Positions 54,204 through 54,353 of a stretch of 54,353 nt of DNA are shown here, one piece after another. Position 1 is the stretch's first letter. Every line of letters starts with the position of its first letter. Position numbers and translations under genes: made by a program. The stretch is from Streptomyces sp. E2N166 (GTDB lineage Bacteria > Actinomycetota > Actinomycetes > Streptomycetales > Streptomycetaceae). The notes beneath the pieces are model-generated. The model was not told where the DNA came from. It saw nothing but the letters and a program-made list of their open reading frames with translations, and did not search any database. Location: assembly GCF_003671715.1 (NCBI RefSeq), contig NZ_RAIF01000020.1, positions 129,275 through 183,627 of the forward strand, given 5' to 3'.

Positions 54204-54353
54204 CTAGAAGGGGGGCTCGTCCGAGTAGCCGCCACCGCCGCCGGAGCCACCGCCCCAGCCGCCGCCCTGCTGACCGCCGCCACCCTGCTGGCCACCGGCG
54301 GGAGCGCCGGTCGCCCAGGGGTCGTCGGCCGGAGCGCCGCCGCCCTGCTGGCC
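54204..54353 (-). CDS. ssb: Single-stranded DNA-binding protein, C-terminal part
   Basis: Only the last 49 codons and the stop are in the window; the gene continues beyond 54353. The visible part is the Gly/Gln/Pro-rich linker (GQQGGG repeats) ending in the acidic tip YSDEPPF, which binds replication and repair proteins. It lies upstream of rpsR in the rpsF-ssb-rpsR-rplI operon. A typical Streptomyces SsbA form. Confidence 0.92.
   Translation of the reverse strand, partial: GQQGGGAPADDPWATGAPAGGQQGGGGQQGGGWGGGSGGGGGYSDEPPF

Overview
This is a high-GC chromosomal segment of a Streptomyces species close to S. coelicolor/S. lividans. Three things support this: strongly GC-biased third codon positions, Streptomyces-specific sporulation genes (ssgA, ssgR), and a gene order (sco-ecuC-copCD-dtpA ... 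serS ... cydABCD ... thiC ... ssgA/ssgR ... ptpA ... dnaB ... rplI-rpsR-ssb) that I recognise from the chromosome core near oriC. I see no insertion sequence, integrase, tRNA, rRNA, CRISPR array or biosynthetic gene cluster, and on a visual pass no in-frame TTA (bldA) codon in the called genes. This is conserved core, not an island.

Left part (1-18.5 kb): an extracytoplasmic copper and peroxidase operon (Sco, PCuAC lipoprotein, CopC-CopD fusion, Tat-exported DyP peroxidase DtpA), then pheA, a 580-bp non-coding region holding a cluster of DnaA boxes, serS with a HAD phosphatase, a four-gene ABC-2 exporter operon on the minus strand, an M24 peptidase-like gene overlapping an epoxide hydrolase/SDR fusion (EphD-like), RNA 2'-phosphotransferase kptA, an F420-type luciferase-like oxidoreductase and a second HAD phosphatase.

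Middle (18.4-31 kb): a secreted M23 peptidase, an unpaired GAF sensor kinase, the cytochrome bd operon cydA-cydB-cydCD behind a perfect Rex operator, a small cyclophilin-like gene, an aromatic/histidinol-phosphate aminotransferase and a LacI regulator.

Right part (31-54 kb): a PPP-type phosphatase, a two-TM protein, a TerD-vWA fusion, thiC with a TPP riboswitch, a His-rich YibE/F protein, ssgA-ssgR, small membrane and cupin proteins, the ptpA operon, LysR, Nudix and GNAT genes, a MarR/MFS divergon, a serine hydrolase, dnaB, a second DnaA-box cluster, a MATE exporter, and rplI-rpsR-ssb.

The layer not explained by genes is chromosome-maintenance DNA. Seven perfect parS sites (GTTTCACGTGAAAC) and three one-mismatch copies occur here. 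Some sit in unusual places: a start codon, inside an ORF, inside a terminator-like 30-bp palindrome, and in the variable arm of a TPP riboswitch. DnaA boxes cluster at about 5.7-6.1 kb, 15.4 kb and 51.7-52.0 kb. The two large clusters lie at about the places where DnaA-titrating clusters named D78 and H24 were reported for S. coelicolor (recalled from the literature; the mapping is my inference). ParB and DnaA sites may therefore link replication and segregation to neighbouring promoters and terminators.
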